DNA of 64,000 nucleotides, taken from contig BCHX01000006.1 in NCBI GenBank assembly GCA_001599755.1, positions 731,336-795,335 on the forward strand, given 5' to 3'. Source of the stretch: Gliomastix tumulicola. Taxonomy: Eukaryota > Ascomycota > Sordariomycetes > Hypocreales > Bionectriaceae. Shown piece after piece: positions 20,538-31,324 of the stretch. Position 1 is the first letter of the stretch. Every line of letters starts with the position of its first letter. A model generated the notes under the pieces. The model had not been told where the DNA came from, ran no database searches, and saw nothing but the letters and a program-made list of their open reading frames with translations. Both the position numbers and the translations under genes were made by a program.

Positions 20538-22184
20538 CTATACTAAAATCTCTTCTTGTGTGTATATAATCTCGTTTCTCAGCGGGACGCAATGGGACAT
20601 GAATAAATGCCAACCATCATAGGGCTTGAAATCATCCTCGTCATCATCCATATCAAATCCGGGCACCTCCATACCCTGAGGCGGCCAGTAGTGAATATGC
20701 TCAAAACGGTACTCCTCCAGTATGGCAACCAAGGGAGCCAAACCAACCAGATGGCTCACTATACCCTGAGTCGCCATATACCTGATCCACACGTCGCAGA
20801 GAGCAATGACGCCCTTCTCGTCGGACCACGACTCGAATCCCTTGATGGCAAATGTCATGAGCCTTCTCAAAACATGGTACGGCACCTCATATGCTAAGTC
20901 GCGGTACACGTCACCGGCAGCCTTGTCGAAAATCTTCTTCAGCTTCTTACCCTCGGGGCTTGTAGGTTCGCCATTTGCGATTGGGAAGAGAGACTTGTCA
21001 CGATCCTCAAACAGAGTCCACAGCCATGACGGCGGAGAGCAGCTCATGAAGGCTGGCGCAAAGAACACGTCCTTGCAGCCAAGAACGGCGGAGAGCAGCG
21101 GTTTGCCAGGTGCGGCATCTGGGTTGATGAGGACGTCGCTCGAGGACAGATCCATACGAGCCAGACAATTGGGCACCTCTTCCATCCAGCCGCCCTCTTC
21201 CAACTCCGAGATCAAGGTCCGGAAGATCTCAATGTCAGCCACACCGCCGACCTTGGTGCCAGGACCAGTCTGTGCCTGGAACAGCGAGAGCATCAGGTCC
21301 TTGACCGACAGTTCGGGTTCCCGGTCCCGATGAAGAAAGCTCTTGAAGCTGTTCTTTGAATGAAAAGGCGCCACGTGAAACTGCATAGACCATTCTCCCG
21401 ATGGGAAGACCGGGTACCCAGCGTGGCTGCTCTGGACTTCAGTCATCTGGCGGTAGACGTTGCCCAGTTCCTGCGCAAATTGGCGCTTCTGGTCCTTATC
21501 CAGCCGCCTGTAGGAGCTCGCGTACGACACGCCAGACGAGGCCCTCTCGACAATATACGGGCTCTTGAGACAGTTTTTGCTGGTCTCATCAAAGTCGATG
21601 ATCTCCGGGATCGGGATGTACATGGTGCGTTGGCACCACTGGATCGCGGCGATCTCCCGGATGACATTCGACCATTCGGGGATCCAGGGCATTTGCACCA
21701 CGAAGCGCTCACTCCCTCGATTGACGGCGACGAGGCGGTTGACTTCCCCGCCCCCACGCATACTGTCGACCGAGATGAGGCCCCGGTCAGTGCCAGGCCA
21801 TAGATAGAATCGCGCGAGCGCCAGGACTCGATACTTCAAAAGGTCATAGGGCTCGTCGTCGATACCACGTGGCTGGAACTCTGTTGCTGTGGTGCTGGCT
21901 GATCTTGCGGAAGGAATAGAGAGTGAATCTCTTCCCTCTCCCCGAGGCAACGGGATCAAACTGGCGAGTTCAGCGACATCAGCAAAGGGGATCTCGCCTA
22001 TCTGGGAGCTGCTCTCAGCATCTGAGCTATCACTGATGGACTTTCTGACTCCTTTTGGCAGTGGAACTCCGGATGCGCTCAACACCGTCTGGCCGTCGGT
22101 CGTTTCTATCTGCTGACGCTTAGGCTTCTTGTGCCTCGTCGTCCAGGTCATAAGCTTCTTCATCGTGGATTTCTGGAATATCAT
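20538..22184 (-). CDS. Aminoglycoside-phosphotransferase-like protein, degenerate active site
   Basis: A single exon encodes 548 residues. After a variable, serine-rich N-terminus of about 120 residues, the sequence follows the fungal APH/choline-kinase-like fold: FVVQMPW, VIREIAAIQW, IPIPEIIDFD, SPYIVERASSG and a PPSWLW segment. The catalytic loop, usually HxDLxxxN, reads RMDLSSSDVLI (about residues 340-350), and the metal-binding IDWE motif is replaced by LGCK (about 369-372). The catalytic Asp survives, but the His, the Asn and the metal-binding Asp appear lost. Phosphotransfer is therefore doubtful and a pseudokinase or scaffold role is possible. The start could also be Met8. Confidence 0.8.
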   Translation of the reverse strand: MIFQKSTMKKLMTWTTRHKKPKRQQIETTDGQTVLSASGVPLPKGVRKSISDSSDAESSSQIGEIPFADVAELASLIPLPRGEGRDSLSIPSARSASTTATEFQPRGIDDEPYDLLKYRVLALARFYLWPGTDRGLISVDSMRGGGEVNRLVAVNRGSERFVVQMPWIPEWSNVIREIAAIQWCQRTMYIPIPEIIDFDETSKNCLKSPYIVERASSGVSYASSYRRLDKDQKRQFAQELGNVYRQMTEVQSSHAGYPVFPSGEWSMQFHVAPFHSKNSFKSFLHRDREPELSVKDLMLSLFQAQTGPGTKVGGVADIEIFRTLISELEEGGWMEEVPNCLARMDLSSSDVLINPDAAPGKPLLSAVLGCKDVFFAPAFMSCSPPSWLWTLFEDRDKSLFPIANGEPTSPEGKKLKKIFDKAAGDVYRDLAYEVPYHVLRRLMTFAIKGFESWSDEKGVIALCDVWIRYMATQGIVSHLVGLAPLVAILEEYRFEHIHYWPPQGMEVPGFDMDDDEDDFKPYDGWHLFMSHCVPLRNEIIYTQEEILV

Positions 22185-23116
22185 TGTTATAATCCTTCAG
22201 AAAAAAGAGACTTATGTTGTCAGAACGAGAGACGTGGCTGATTCGGACGTCAATGGGAATCTATTTGTAGGCTCGGTTGAGACCTCATCTTCCTCCCGTT
22301 CTCGAACTAGAGCGTTGAACACGTGTGTTGAACACACCTAGGAAGAGATCGTGCGTTGGCCTTCGTCGAGAACGTGCTTTTTGGTTAGGAAAATGAGTCG
22401 AAAAGTGTGAATAGCTCGACATGTTCGCTATCTTCATTCTAAACCGGCGTTGTCACTCATCTCCATTCGTTATACTGATTTAGTAGCCGTTCAGCTCGTT
22501 TTCCAAACAGCTAAACCCATCTTATCTTTGTGGCTAGAGACATACATTTTATTGTCTACATTCGCTATGCAAGTGCTCGCCCTCTAGCGGGATTTCTTCC
22601 CTTATTTGCACTGAGGCGGCCTATTACATGCCATACTCCATGGTGCCGGATTTTTTGTTGAGCTACAGTAGGACAATAGGGTAGGTCCACGAGGTCGTCT
22701 CCCACCATACAACAATCGAGTTTGCAGAAAAGGAGACCGGAGCTGAATACGCACGGATCATTCATTTGGGGAAAAAAAGCTAGAATCGTCCTTGATTGCA
22801 AATGGGCTACCGTCTAGGGCGCAGCTGAGGGATGACGCATTTTGGCATTTCGGATACGCGTCCCTCGGGGCCTCGGCCGCCGATGAGTTCGGGATCACCA
22901 GAATCGTGAGATGAAGATCCACCGCGATGCCTCATGCAAAGGGGACAAGCCATTGGAGATGACGAAGGCTACGGGCTAGAATGATGTATAAAGGCCAAGG
23001 AACATGTCCTCAAGGTAGCAGCCTTTCTCTTTGAACCATCTCGCTCACCTGGATACCAACAGATCATCCCCAGGAAGCAGTATTCTCGCAGCATCTCGCA
23101 GCCTTCCAATCTCAGT
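22185..23116. other. Intergenic region, promoter of the FAD oxidase at its right end
   Basis: No gene was found in 932 bp. A TATAAAG box at 22987-22993 lies 130 bp before the oxidase start codon. An ACACGTGT palindrome occurs near 22320. Short frames have no recognisable content. Confidence 0.4.
22987..22993 (+). promoter_or_regulatory. TATA box of the FAD oxidase gene
   Basis: TATAAAG, 130 bp upstream of the ATG at 23117. Sequence and spacing are typical of a fungal TATA promoter. Confidence 0.6.
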
Positions 23117-24755
23117 ATGATCTCAGACTTTCTCTCAATCGCCTTCCTGGCGACCTTGGGCACAGCATCCGCTTCTCAAACGGGACATGGCTCTCTCGGT
23201 ATCCCTCCCGTATGTCAAGTGCTCCTGAGTGGCTGTCGACTCCCCAGCTGACGTTCGTAGTGCGATGCCCTTCGAGCAGCCGGCCTCGAGGCCCGTACGC
23301 TATCGCCCCTCGATCCATCCTACGAGCCACAGATCGAATCTTGGTGGGCCGAGAACTCACGCCTTCACCCCTTCTGCCTCGTCCTCCCGCAGTCGACGGA
23401 AGAAGTATCCCTGGCCTTGACGGCGCTCGTCGAGACGGGCAACGGCGCTGGCGACTGGCACATTGCTGTCCGTAGCGGCGGACACGGCATGCCCGGCTTC
23501 AGTAACATCGACAGGGGTGTGACGATCGATCTTAGCATGATGAACGGCACGACCTACGACACGGAGACTAACATCGCCTCCATCCAGCCAGGTGGTCGGT
23601 GGAAGGACGTGTACGCAGACCTTGAGGTGCACGGAGTCACAGTCACAGGAGGGAGGGACGGTGGCGTGGGCGTGGGAGGTTTCCTCCTGGGCGGTGGCAT
23701 CTCGTTCTTCTCCGGTCGGGAGGGATTTGGCTGCGACTCCATCGTCAACTACGAGGTGGTCCTCGCCGACGGCTCAGTAGTCAACGCTAATAGTGAAGAG
23801 AACGCGGACCTGTGGAAGGCTCTCAAGGGCGGCACGAGCAACTTTGGCATCGTCACGCGCTTCGACATGGAGGCCATGCCTTCGAAGAACATGTACTACA
23901 ATGTGTGGTTCGTCAAAGCTACGCACTCTGATGTGGTCATCGACACCGTGTCTGCCTTTACGGACCATGAAGTGTCGACCAAGAACGACGCGTTGGTGAC
24001 ATTCTTCAGCCATGACACGACCGTCAGTCCGGAGACGTACGTCGGCATGATCCATGTCAACACCCAGGGCAACGCGAACACATCGCATGTCCTGGACGAG
24101 GTCAAGTCGCTGCCTACGCTCATCAATGTCTCCAAGTACCAGAACATGGCAGACGCGGCCGAAGGATCGCAGGTCGAGGGAGGATCCCAGTACGTCTCAT
24201 ATATCACACGCTGGAGCTTCTGACCCTTTTCATTACTGACCTGATCGTAGAATGACGACGGCCACACTCACATTCCGCAACGTCCCCGAGCTTCTCCGCC
24301 AGCTCGTCGTCCTCCACGAAGAACTCGTTGCGTCACTGAAGGAGTTCCTCGACCCAGCCGACTTCATCACGCAGATGTTTACACAGCCATTCCCCTCATC
24401 CATGGCCGCCGCAGGCCTTAAACGCGGCGGCAACGTCATCGGCCTCGACCGCGAGGAAGGCAACCTCGTCCTCTTGGTCTGGGGCATCGGTGTCGCAGCC
24501 GACCAGCCGGAATCGAAGTTTGCCCGCGCACACGGACTCCTCATGGCCCGGACGGCCGAAGCCAAGGCCAGGGCGGCCGCGGACGGACTCGCTGTGGACC
24601 TCGTGTATGCCAACTACGCGGATGCGAGCCAGGATGTCCTGGGCAGCTACGGGGAGGAGAATGTGGCGCTTCTGCGGGAGGTGTCGCTGAGATATGATCT
24701 CGCTGGTGTGTTCCAGAGACGCGTCCCGGGCGGTTTCAAGGTGTCGAGGGTCTGA
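23117..24755 (+). CDS. Secreted FAD-linked oxidase, berberine-bridge type (3 exons)
   Basis: Exons 23117-23209, 23261-24189 and 24251-24755 encode 508 residues. The first exon is a signal peptide. A 51-bp intron (GTATGT donor, GCTGACG branch) restores CDALRAAGLEARTL, a conserved N-terminal helix. The PCMH-type FAD domain has RSGGHGMPGF, whose His is the usual covalent FAD attachment site, and FLLGGGISFFSGREGFG. The second cysteinyl attachment seen in bicovalent members is not evident. The C-terminus has the BBE motif (VYANYADASQDVLGSYG, then YDLAGVFQ and PGGFK). Family members oxidise sugars, alcohols or metabolic intermediates with O2. The next gene is a drug-efflux-type transporter, but no joint pathway is proven. 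Confidence 0.9.
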
Positions 24756-25459
24756 GGAGACGAGTCCAGTGTATCGGTTGTGGCTGCGGCGTAGGCTGTC
24801 ACTCACCTGCAATTAACCCCTATTTTTGCTGCATGCATGCATTTACTCTTCCTGTATGCCTGGGTGGCGCAGCACTCTCGTTAGGCAGGCAACACGTTGT
24901 ATATTTATGTAGTTTTTTTCTTCTTCACTGGTTGCTGCCTTATTTCTAATGAGGCATCCACGTCATATATGTTGCACTGAAAATACTCTCCCTCCCGATA
25001 ATGGCAGTGTGTGCAGAGTTTCACAATGGCAGGCAATCAACAAACGGGTACCGCATCCCACGCGTCCCTTCCTTCACGACAAGTCGAGACCAGATTTTAG
25101 GGGACGCTCGGCATGATTAGCGCTAATTTGGAGATCATCTTGAACGGTGAGCGGACCAGTGGCAGGGGTTCGCATTCGTCGTATAGCGTATTTGGGGCAA
25201 CGCGATTGGCCAGATGTTGTGCAGAAGCCTGAACCACGCATAGCGGGGATTCGGGGTTTTGCACCAGCCCGACAGGGACCTTGGATTTTTCATTCCAGAC
25301 GAAATGAGCTGCCTTGCTCATCTGTCCATATATACTGCTTTCAGCTGTTCATCGGCGTACCGTCCTCTCCAGGCACGCCCAATGACGACCGGATAGACCA
25401 GATCAGACCACTCACCCCCCCCCTCCCCGCGACTGGCTGCTCAACCGCCAGCAGCCGCC
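24756..25459. other. Intergenic region, promoter of the ABC transporter
   Basis: No gene was seen in 704 bp. TATATA at 25329-25334 lies about 130 bp before the transporter ATG, and a C-rich tract (about 25411-25430) lies just upstream of it. Confidence 0.4.
25329..25334 (+). promoter_or_regulatory. TATA box of the ABC transporter gene
   Basis: TATATA, about 125 bp upstream of the ATG at 25460. Confidence 0.45.
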
Positions 25460-28400
25460 ATGTCGAAGACAGACGAAGCCCCGACGGGCGCAGCGTCAGA
25501 CCCGACAAAGTCAGACGCCAAAGCCGATGTCTCAGCGAATCCCGACGAGTCCGCCACGGCGACCTCCGTGCCAGACCCCTTCGCCCACCTCCCGGAGTCC
25601 CAGGCCGACGTGCTCCGACGCCAGTCCGCGCTCCCGGGCCCGCGGACGACGGGCCTCCGCGCCATCTACCGCTACGCGTCGCGCAACGACTTCCTCATCA
25701 TGTTCGTCAGCGGCGTGTGCTCGGCGGCGTACGGCGCCGCGCTGCCCTGCATGACCATCATCTTTGGCGGCCTGCAGGGCGTGTTCCAGGACTACTTCAA
25801 CGGGGAGACGAGCTTCTCGGCGTTTGAGCGCGAGATGGGCCGCTTCGTGCTGTACTTTGTGTACCTGGCCATCGGGACGTTTGTGGCCACGTACATCGCG
25901 ACCGTGGGCTACGTGTATGTCGGCGAGCACGTCACGGGCAAGATCCGGAAGCGGTATCTGCAGAGCTGTCTGCGGCAGAACATCGGGTTCTTCGATAACG
26001 TCGGCGCTGGCGAGGTGACGACGCGCATCACGTCGGATATGGCGCTCATCCAGGACGGCATCTCGGAGAAGGTGTCGCAGACCATCTCGGCCGTTGCCAC
26101 CTTCATCGCCGCCTTCGCCATCGGCTTCGCCAACTCGTGGAAGCTCACGCTCATCCTGAGCTGCATCCTCGTCGCGTGGATGGCCAACATGGCGCTCTGC
26201 ACGACCTTCATGCTCGGCAACATGAACAAGTCGCTCGCGTCCTACGCCGAGGGCGGCAGTCTCGCCGAGGAGGTCTTCTCCTCGATCCGCAACGCCGTCG
26301 CCTTCGGCACGCAGCGCCGGCTCGCGGCCAAGTACGACGTGCACCTTGCGAAGGCAGAGTTCTACGGCTTCCGCTTCAAGAGCGCCGTGGGCATGATCAT
26401 GGCCGGCCTGCAGCTGATCCTGTATCTCGGCTATGGCCTTGCCTTCTGGCAGGGGAGCAAGTTCCTGACCAATGGCGAGATGCCGCTCTCGCAGCTGCTC
26501 ATCGTGATGATGTCTGTCATGGCGGGTGCGTTTGTCCTCGGAGGCGTGGCGCCGAATATGCAGGCTTTCACGACGGCTATTGCTGCAGCGGACAAGGTCT
26601 TTGCTACCATTGACCGTGATTCGCCTATTGACGCGGGAGACGATGATTCTGGCGAGAGACCGGAAGAGGAGGTGGTTGGGAACATTCGTCTCGAGAACGT
26701 CCATCACATCTATCCCTCTCGGCCTCAGGTTGTCGTCATGAACGGCGTCACCATCGACATCCCAGCTGGCAAGACGACGGCTCTTGTTGGTCCGTCAGGG
26801 TCGGGCAAGAGCACCATCGTCGGTCTTGTTGAGCGCTTCTACGATCCCACCGGAGGCAAAGTCCTTCTTGATGGGCGAGATATCAGCTCGCTGAACGTCG
26901 GTTGGTTGAGGCAGCAGATGGCCCTCGTCAGCCAGGAACCTGTCCTGTTCAGTGCCACCATCTACGAGAACATCGCCCACGGTCTGCTCGGAAGTAGGTT
27001 CGAGCACGAGAGCGATGATTCCAAGCGCAAGCGTATCTTTGAGGCTGCTCGAATGGCCAACGCCCACACCTTCATCTCTGAACTTGCCGACGGCTACGAC
27101 ACGAATGTTGGTCAGAGCGGTTTCCTCCTCTCGGGCGGACAGAAACAACGAATTGCTATTGCAAGAGCCGTCGTGTCTGATCCAAAGAGTAAGTTGAACC
27201 GAGTACATCCCCAATGAACACGTGCTGATCACAATCTGTAGTCCTCCTCCTCGACGAAGCGACATCCGCACTCGACAGCAAATCCGAAGGTGTCGTCCAA
27301 GAAGCCCTCAACGTTGCCGCCCAAGGCCGCACCACGATCATCATCGCCCACCGCCTCTACACCGTCAAGGACGCCGACAATATCATCGTCATGACCAACG
27401 GCGCCGTGATCGAGCAAGGCACGCACAGCGAGCTCCTGAACAAGAAGGACGGCGCGTACGCTGCCCTTGTCACGGCACAGAGCCTGGGACAGGATGAGTC
27501 TGTCGACGTCTCCGAACCCGACGATATCAACATGACTAAAGTCGCCACAGCCAAGTCCGTGGCATCCAACATCGAAAAGGACCAACACGAGCTGAACCGT
27601 GACCTCTCCCTCACAAAGACCAAGTCCACCACCGGCGGCTGGACTCCCAACCCCTCGGCGCCCAAGGGCCGCGTCGAGACCAAGTACGGCCTCTGGACGC
27701 TCATCAAGTTCATCATCAGCTTCAACGCCGCCGACTGGAAGATGATGACCGTCGGCTGCGTCTTCTCCCTCCTCTGCGGCCTCGGCAACCCGACCGTCGC
27801 CCTCTTCTTCGCCAAGGAGATCACCATCCTCTCGCGTCCCATGCCGCCCAATGACCCGGCCAAGGTCAAGTCCGACTCGGACTTCTGGAGCGCCATGTAC
27901 GTCATGCTCGCGTTTGTGCTCTGCGTCGCGTACGGCGCGCAGGGCGCTGCCTTTGCCAAGACGTCGGAGCGGCTGGTGCACAAGGTGCGCGACTCGGCGT
28001 TCCAGACGCTGATGAGGCAGGATGTCGAGTTCTTTGATCGCGAGGAGAACGCCACGGGCGCGCTGACGAGCTTTCTCTCGACGGAGACGACGCACGTCGC
28101 TGGCCTGAGCGGTGTCACGCTGGGGAGCATCATCGTCGCCATATCGACGCTCATCTCGTGCTTTGCGCTGGCTCTCGCCATCGGGTGGAAGCTCTCGCTC
28201 GTCTGCATCGCCACGCTGCCTGTGACTATCGGCTGCGGCTTCTTCCACTTCTGGTCCGTGACATACTTCCAGCAGCGCGCCAAGGCAGCCTACGAGTCGT
28301 CTGCCGGCTACGCGTCAGAGGCTGTATCCTCGATCCGCACCGTCGCCTCGCTCCGCCGCGAGACCGACATCATGAACAGCTACGGCGTCGCCCTCAAAGC

Positions 28401-29481
28401 GCAGCAGCACCGCAGTCTGCTCACCATCACCCGGACCGCCCTCCTCTTCGCCGCGTCGCAGTCCCTCTCCTTCCTGGTCTTCGGCCTGTGCTTCTGGTAC
28501 GGCGGGACACTCATCGGCAAGGGCGAGTACGGCATGTTCGAGTTCTTCCTCTGCTTCATGGCCATCCTCTTCGGCGCGCAGAACGTCACCATGATCTTCG
28601 CCTTCGCGCCCGACATGGGTAAAGCGCACTCCTCGGCGCAGTCGCTCAAGACGCTCTTCGACCGCCAGCCCAAGATCGACACGTGGGCGCCGGCCGGGGA
28701 GAAGAGCGAGCTCGTGGACAAGGTGACGGGCACGGTCGAGTTCCGGAATGTGCACTTCCGGTACCCGACGCGTCCGGACCAGCGGGTGCTGCAGGGGCTG
28801 AGCTTTTCCATCAAGCCGGGGCAGTACGTCGCTCTGGTGGGTGCGTCTGGCTGTGGAAAGAGTACGACGATTGCGTTGCTGGAGCGCTTTTACGACCCTG
28901 CAAGCGGGACTATCCTTGTTGATGGGAGGGCTGTGAACGAGCTCGATATCAACAGCTACCGCTCCCACTTGGCGCTGGTCAGCCAGGAACCGACGCTGTA
29001 CCAGGGAACCATCCGAGACAACATCCTCCTCGGCAGCCTCCTAGAAGAAGAGGACGTGCCCGACTCTGTCATCGAAGAGGCCGCACGCAAAGCCAACATC
29101 CTCGATTTCATCCAGTCCCTCCCGGAGGGCTTCAACACCGTCGTCGGCAACAAGGGCAGCCTCCTCTCCGGCGGACAGAAGCAGCGCGTCGCCATCGCCC
29201 GCGCCCTGATCCGCGACCCCAAGATCCTCCTCCTGGACGAGGCGACCTCGGCGCTGGACTCCGAGTCCGAGCACGTCGTGCAGGCGGCGCTGGACAACGC
29301 GGCCGAGGGGAGGACGACGATTGCCATTGCGCACCGGCTGAGTACGATTCGCAAGGCCGACGTCATCTTCCTCATTGAGAAGGGGAGGGTGGCTGAGACG
29401 GGGAGTCACTCGGAGCTGATGAGGCGGAATGGGAAGTATGCGGAGCTGGTGGGCATGCAGAGCCTTGATAAACAGGCGTGA
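25460..29481 (+). CDS. Full-size ABC transporter, ABCB/MDR type (2 exons)
   Basis: Exons 25460-27188 and 27242-29481 encode 1322 residues in the order TMD-NBD-TMD-NBD. NBD1 has Walker A GPSGSGKST (about residue 444) and LSGGQKQR (about 557); NBD2 has GASGCGKST (about 1108) and LSGGQKQR (about 1217). Both Walker B segments read ILLLDEATSALDS. The only intron (GTAAGT donor, CTGATC near the branch, TGTAG acceptor) falls between the NBD1 signature and its Walker B. Both ATP sites look intact. ABCB exporters of this size move drugs, lipids or secondary metabolites out across the plasma membrane, and the closest general type is yeast-Ste6/fungal MDR. The cargo is unknown. Confidence 0.95.
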
Positions 29482-29941
29482 GCGAGCCTATTCCATTCTT
29501 TGATAGATATTTATTACCTTCATTTACGAGCGGAATTTCTTTTTCTTTTATCAATCATTCTTCCGTCCGTCTTTCCGTCCGTCCGTCCGTCTAGGACTGG
29601 CAGATTGAGATACCGGTATTGTATATATATGGCCAAGGCATGGAGGACATCCCCATCCAATCTCTTCTATAGACCGGGAATCTTTTCTTTCAAAAAGGAT
29701 AGATCATATCAATCATTTCATTTCATGGACTCCGTTGTTCAAGCCGTAGCCCGAAAATATGTGGCGACACCGAGGGAGCCTTCATTTCTTTTCAGGGATG
29801 ACAGTTAAGGAGCGTAAGTAGTTGGAATTTTCTGTCTCAAAGCGATCCAAAGGAGTGTAAGAATCTAAGGTACCAGCAAGAGTTCGCAACGCTGAGGTTG
29901 CCAGAAAAGAAAGTGAAGATGACCCTCCATCAGTTAGTTAG
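29482..29941. other. Convergent 3' flanks with simple repeats
   Basis: These 460 bp lie between the convergent transporter and secreted-protein genes. They hold a TCCG tetranucleotide repeat (29562-29590) and an AGTT repeat (29932-29947). No gene was seen. Confidence 0.5.
29562..29590. repeat. TCCG tetranucleotide microsatellite
   Basis: Two TCCG units, a short break and then four more. They lie just beyond the ABC transporter stop codon. Confidence 0.8.
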
Positions 29942-31324
29942 TTAGTTGTCCTTGACGCCCAGCTGCTTCAGCTTGTCCTGTTGAACACCGCCGAGATCCT
30001 TGACCTTTCGGAAATTCTCCTGCGGGTACAAGGGCTCCACGATCTCCCAGTCGTCCTCGACATTGAACTTGCCCTTCTTGTGCAGATGCGCCGGCGCGAG
30101 GTAGAAGTCGCTCAGACGGATCTGCGACCTGAGCGCCGTCGTCAGAGGCTTCCCGCCGGCCCTCGCCTCGATGGTCCAGTTGCCCGCCGGATGCACCCCG
30201 TTGATCTTGAAATCCTTGTTATCGTTGTTCGTGGTAAACTCCCACCGGAACCAGACCAGCGTCTCCCACGTGAGCACCTTCTGATACAGGAACGCCGCGT
30301 CGCCCGCCCCGACGAGGAACGTGTCCGAGTACTCGACGGTGCGCGACGACTTCTGCTCCGAGTACCACTCCTGCGCGGCCGTGGCCTCCACGCCCGCCGA
30401 GACATAGGGAAATGACACGGCGAAATTCACCTTGAGCCCCAGGCTCGTCTTGGAGCTCGACAGCTTCTCGAACCCTTCCTTCACCTTGATCTCCTTGGTG
30501 TGGTCCTTCTTGCCGCGGCGGTTGTCGTAGCCCTTGACGAGGACCCATTCGGACTTGACTAGGCGCAGCTCGTTGATCTGGATGAACTGTGACCAGGTGT
30601 TGGACAGGAGGATGATCTTGTCGGTGGCGACGAGGTTCTCGCCCTCGGGTACGTACCACAAGTACTTGGTTCCGTCGTCTTCCTCCTCCTCATTGTCACC
30701 GGCCTGACGGCGGGTCAGGGCGGGGAGAGGGTGTGGCTTGGAGATAATGCGGTTCTTCTTCTTGGTGGCGTCGCAAGGCTCGTCCTTGGCCCATTCTGCC
30801 GGCTGTTAGGAACCTGAACACAGTAGCTCGGGGGTCAAATGTTCGCAGAACGTACCGGGGATGGTGTCGACGCATTTCATCTCGCCGCCGGTGGAAGCGG
30901 GCTTGCCATCAGCGCTCACGATTTGAAGGGCGCCTGGAGGGGTCAGAGGTCAGTCTTCGACTCGGATACTGGACAGATCATCTCTCCATTCTTACACCAA
31001 TCATCAAGCGTCTTCATCATGTCCTCGTCTACATCGCCGTCCTTGTTGTACTTGCAGACATCGGCGTTGCCACCGAGGCCGCAGTTGACCGGAGTCCAGT
31101 CACCTCTAGTTCGTTCCTCTGAGTCAGCACAACGCCCATATGAATAGACAATATCGCACGACGGGCAACGTTTGCAAGGCGTACCCGGTACAATTCTTCT
31201 CGATACCGAGAGCTGGGATTCCGATCTTCGTCTCGCAGTAGCAGTACTTGGCGGCGTTGGAGCCCTGGACACCGGCGGCCAGGATGCAGCCGCCGGCGAT
31301 GATCAGCAGACGAAAGATAGTCAT
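29942..31324 (-). CDS. Secreted two-part protein, aerolysin-like C-terminal half (4 exons)
   Basis: Exons 31324-31185, 31105-30996, 30933-30856 and 30795-29942 join in frame into 393 residues. A signal peptide (MTIFRLLIIAGGCILAAG...) leads into a cysteine-rich region of about 110 residues (CYCETKIGIP, CGLGGNADVC, EMKCVDTIP). Next comes ALTRRQAGDNEEEE: a dibasic RR usable by a kexin-like protease, then an acidic stretch. The C-terminal about 240 residues are rich in alternating Ser/Thr/Val strands; LGLKVNFAVSFPYVSAGVEA followed by TVEYSDTFLVGAGDAAFLYQ recalls the stem and insertion region of aerolysin-type beta-pore proteins. That resemblance is my inference from pattern only. The first exon was chosen because the ATG opens a signal peptide. 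Confidence 0.75.

Noticed and set aside
24855..24900. Possible tRNA-like start (GGGTGGCGCAG)
   Set aside because: No matching acceptor stem, anticodon loop or GTTCGANTC box follows.
25532..26707. 391-codon antisense frame over the ABC transporter
   Set aside because: Shadow of a GC3-rich coding strand with intact ABC motifs.
27229..28248. 339-codon antisense frame over the ABC transporter
   Set aside because: Same reason: mirror frame of the second half of the transporter.
29562..29590. TCCGT-like copies beyond the ABC transporter
   Set aside because: They belong to a TCCG microsatellite and are not evidence for the cluster regulon.
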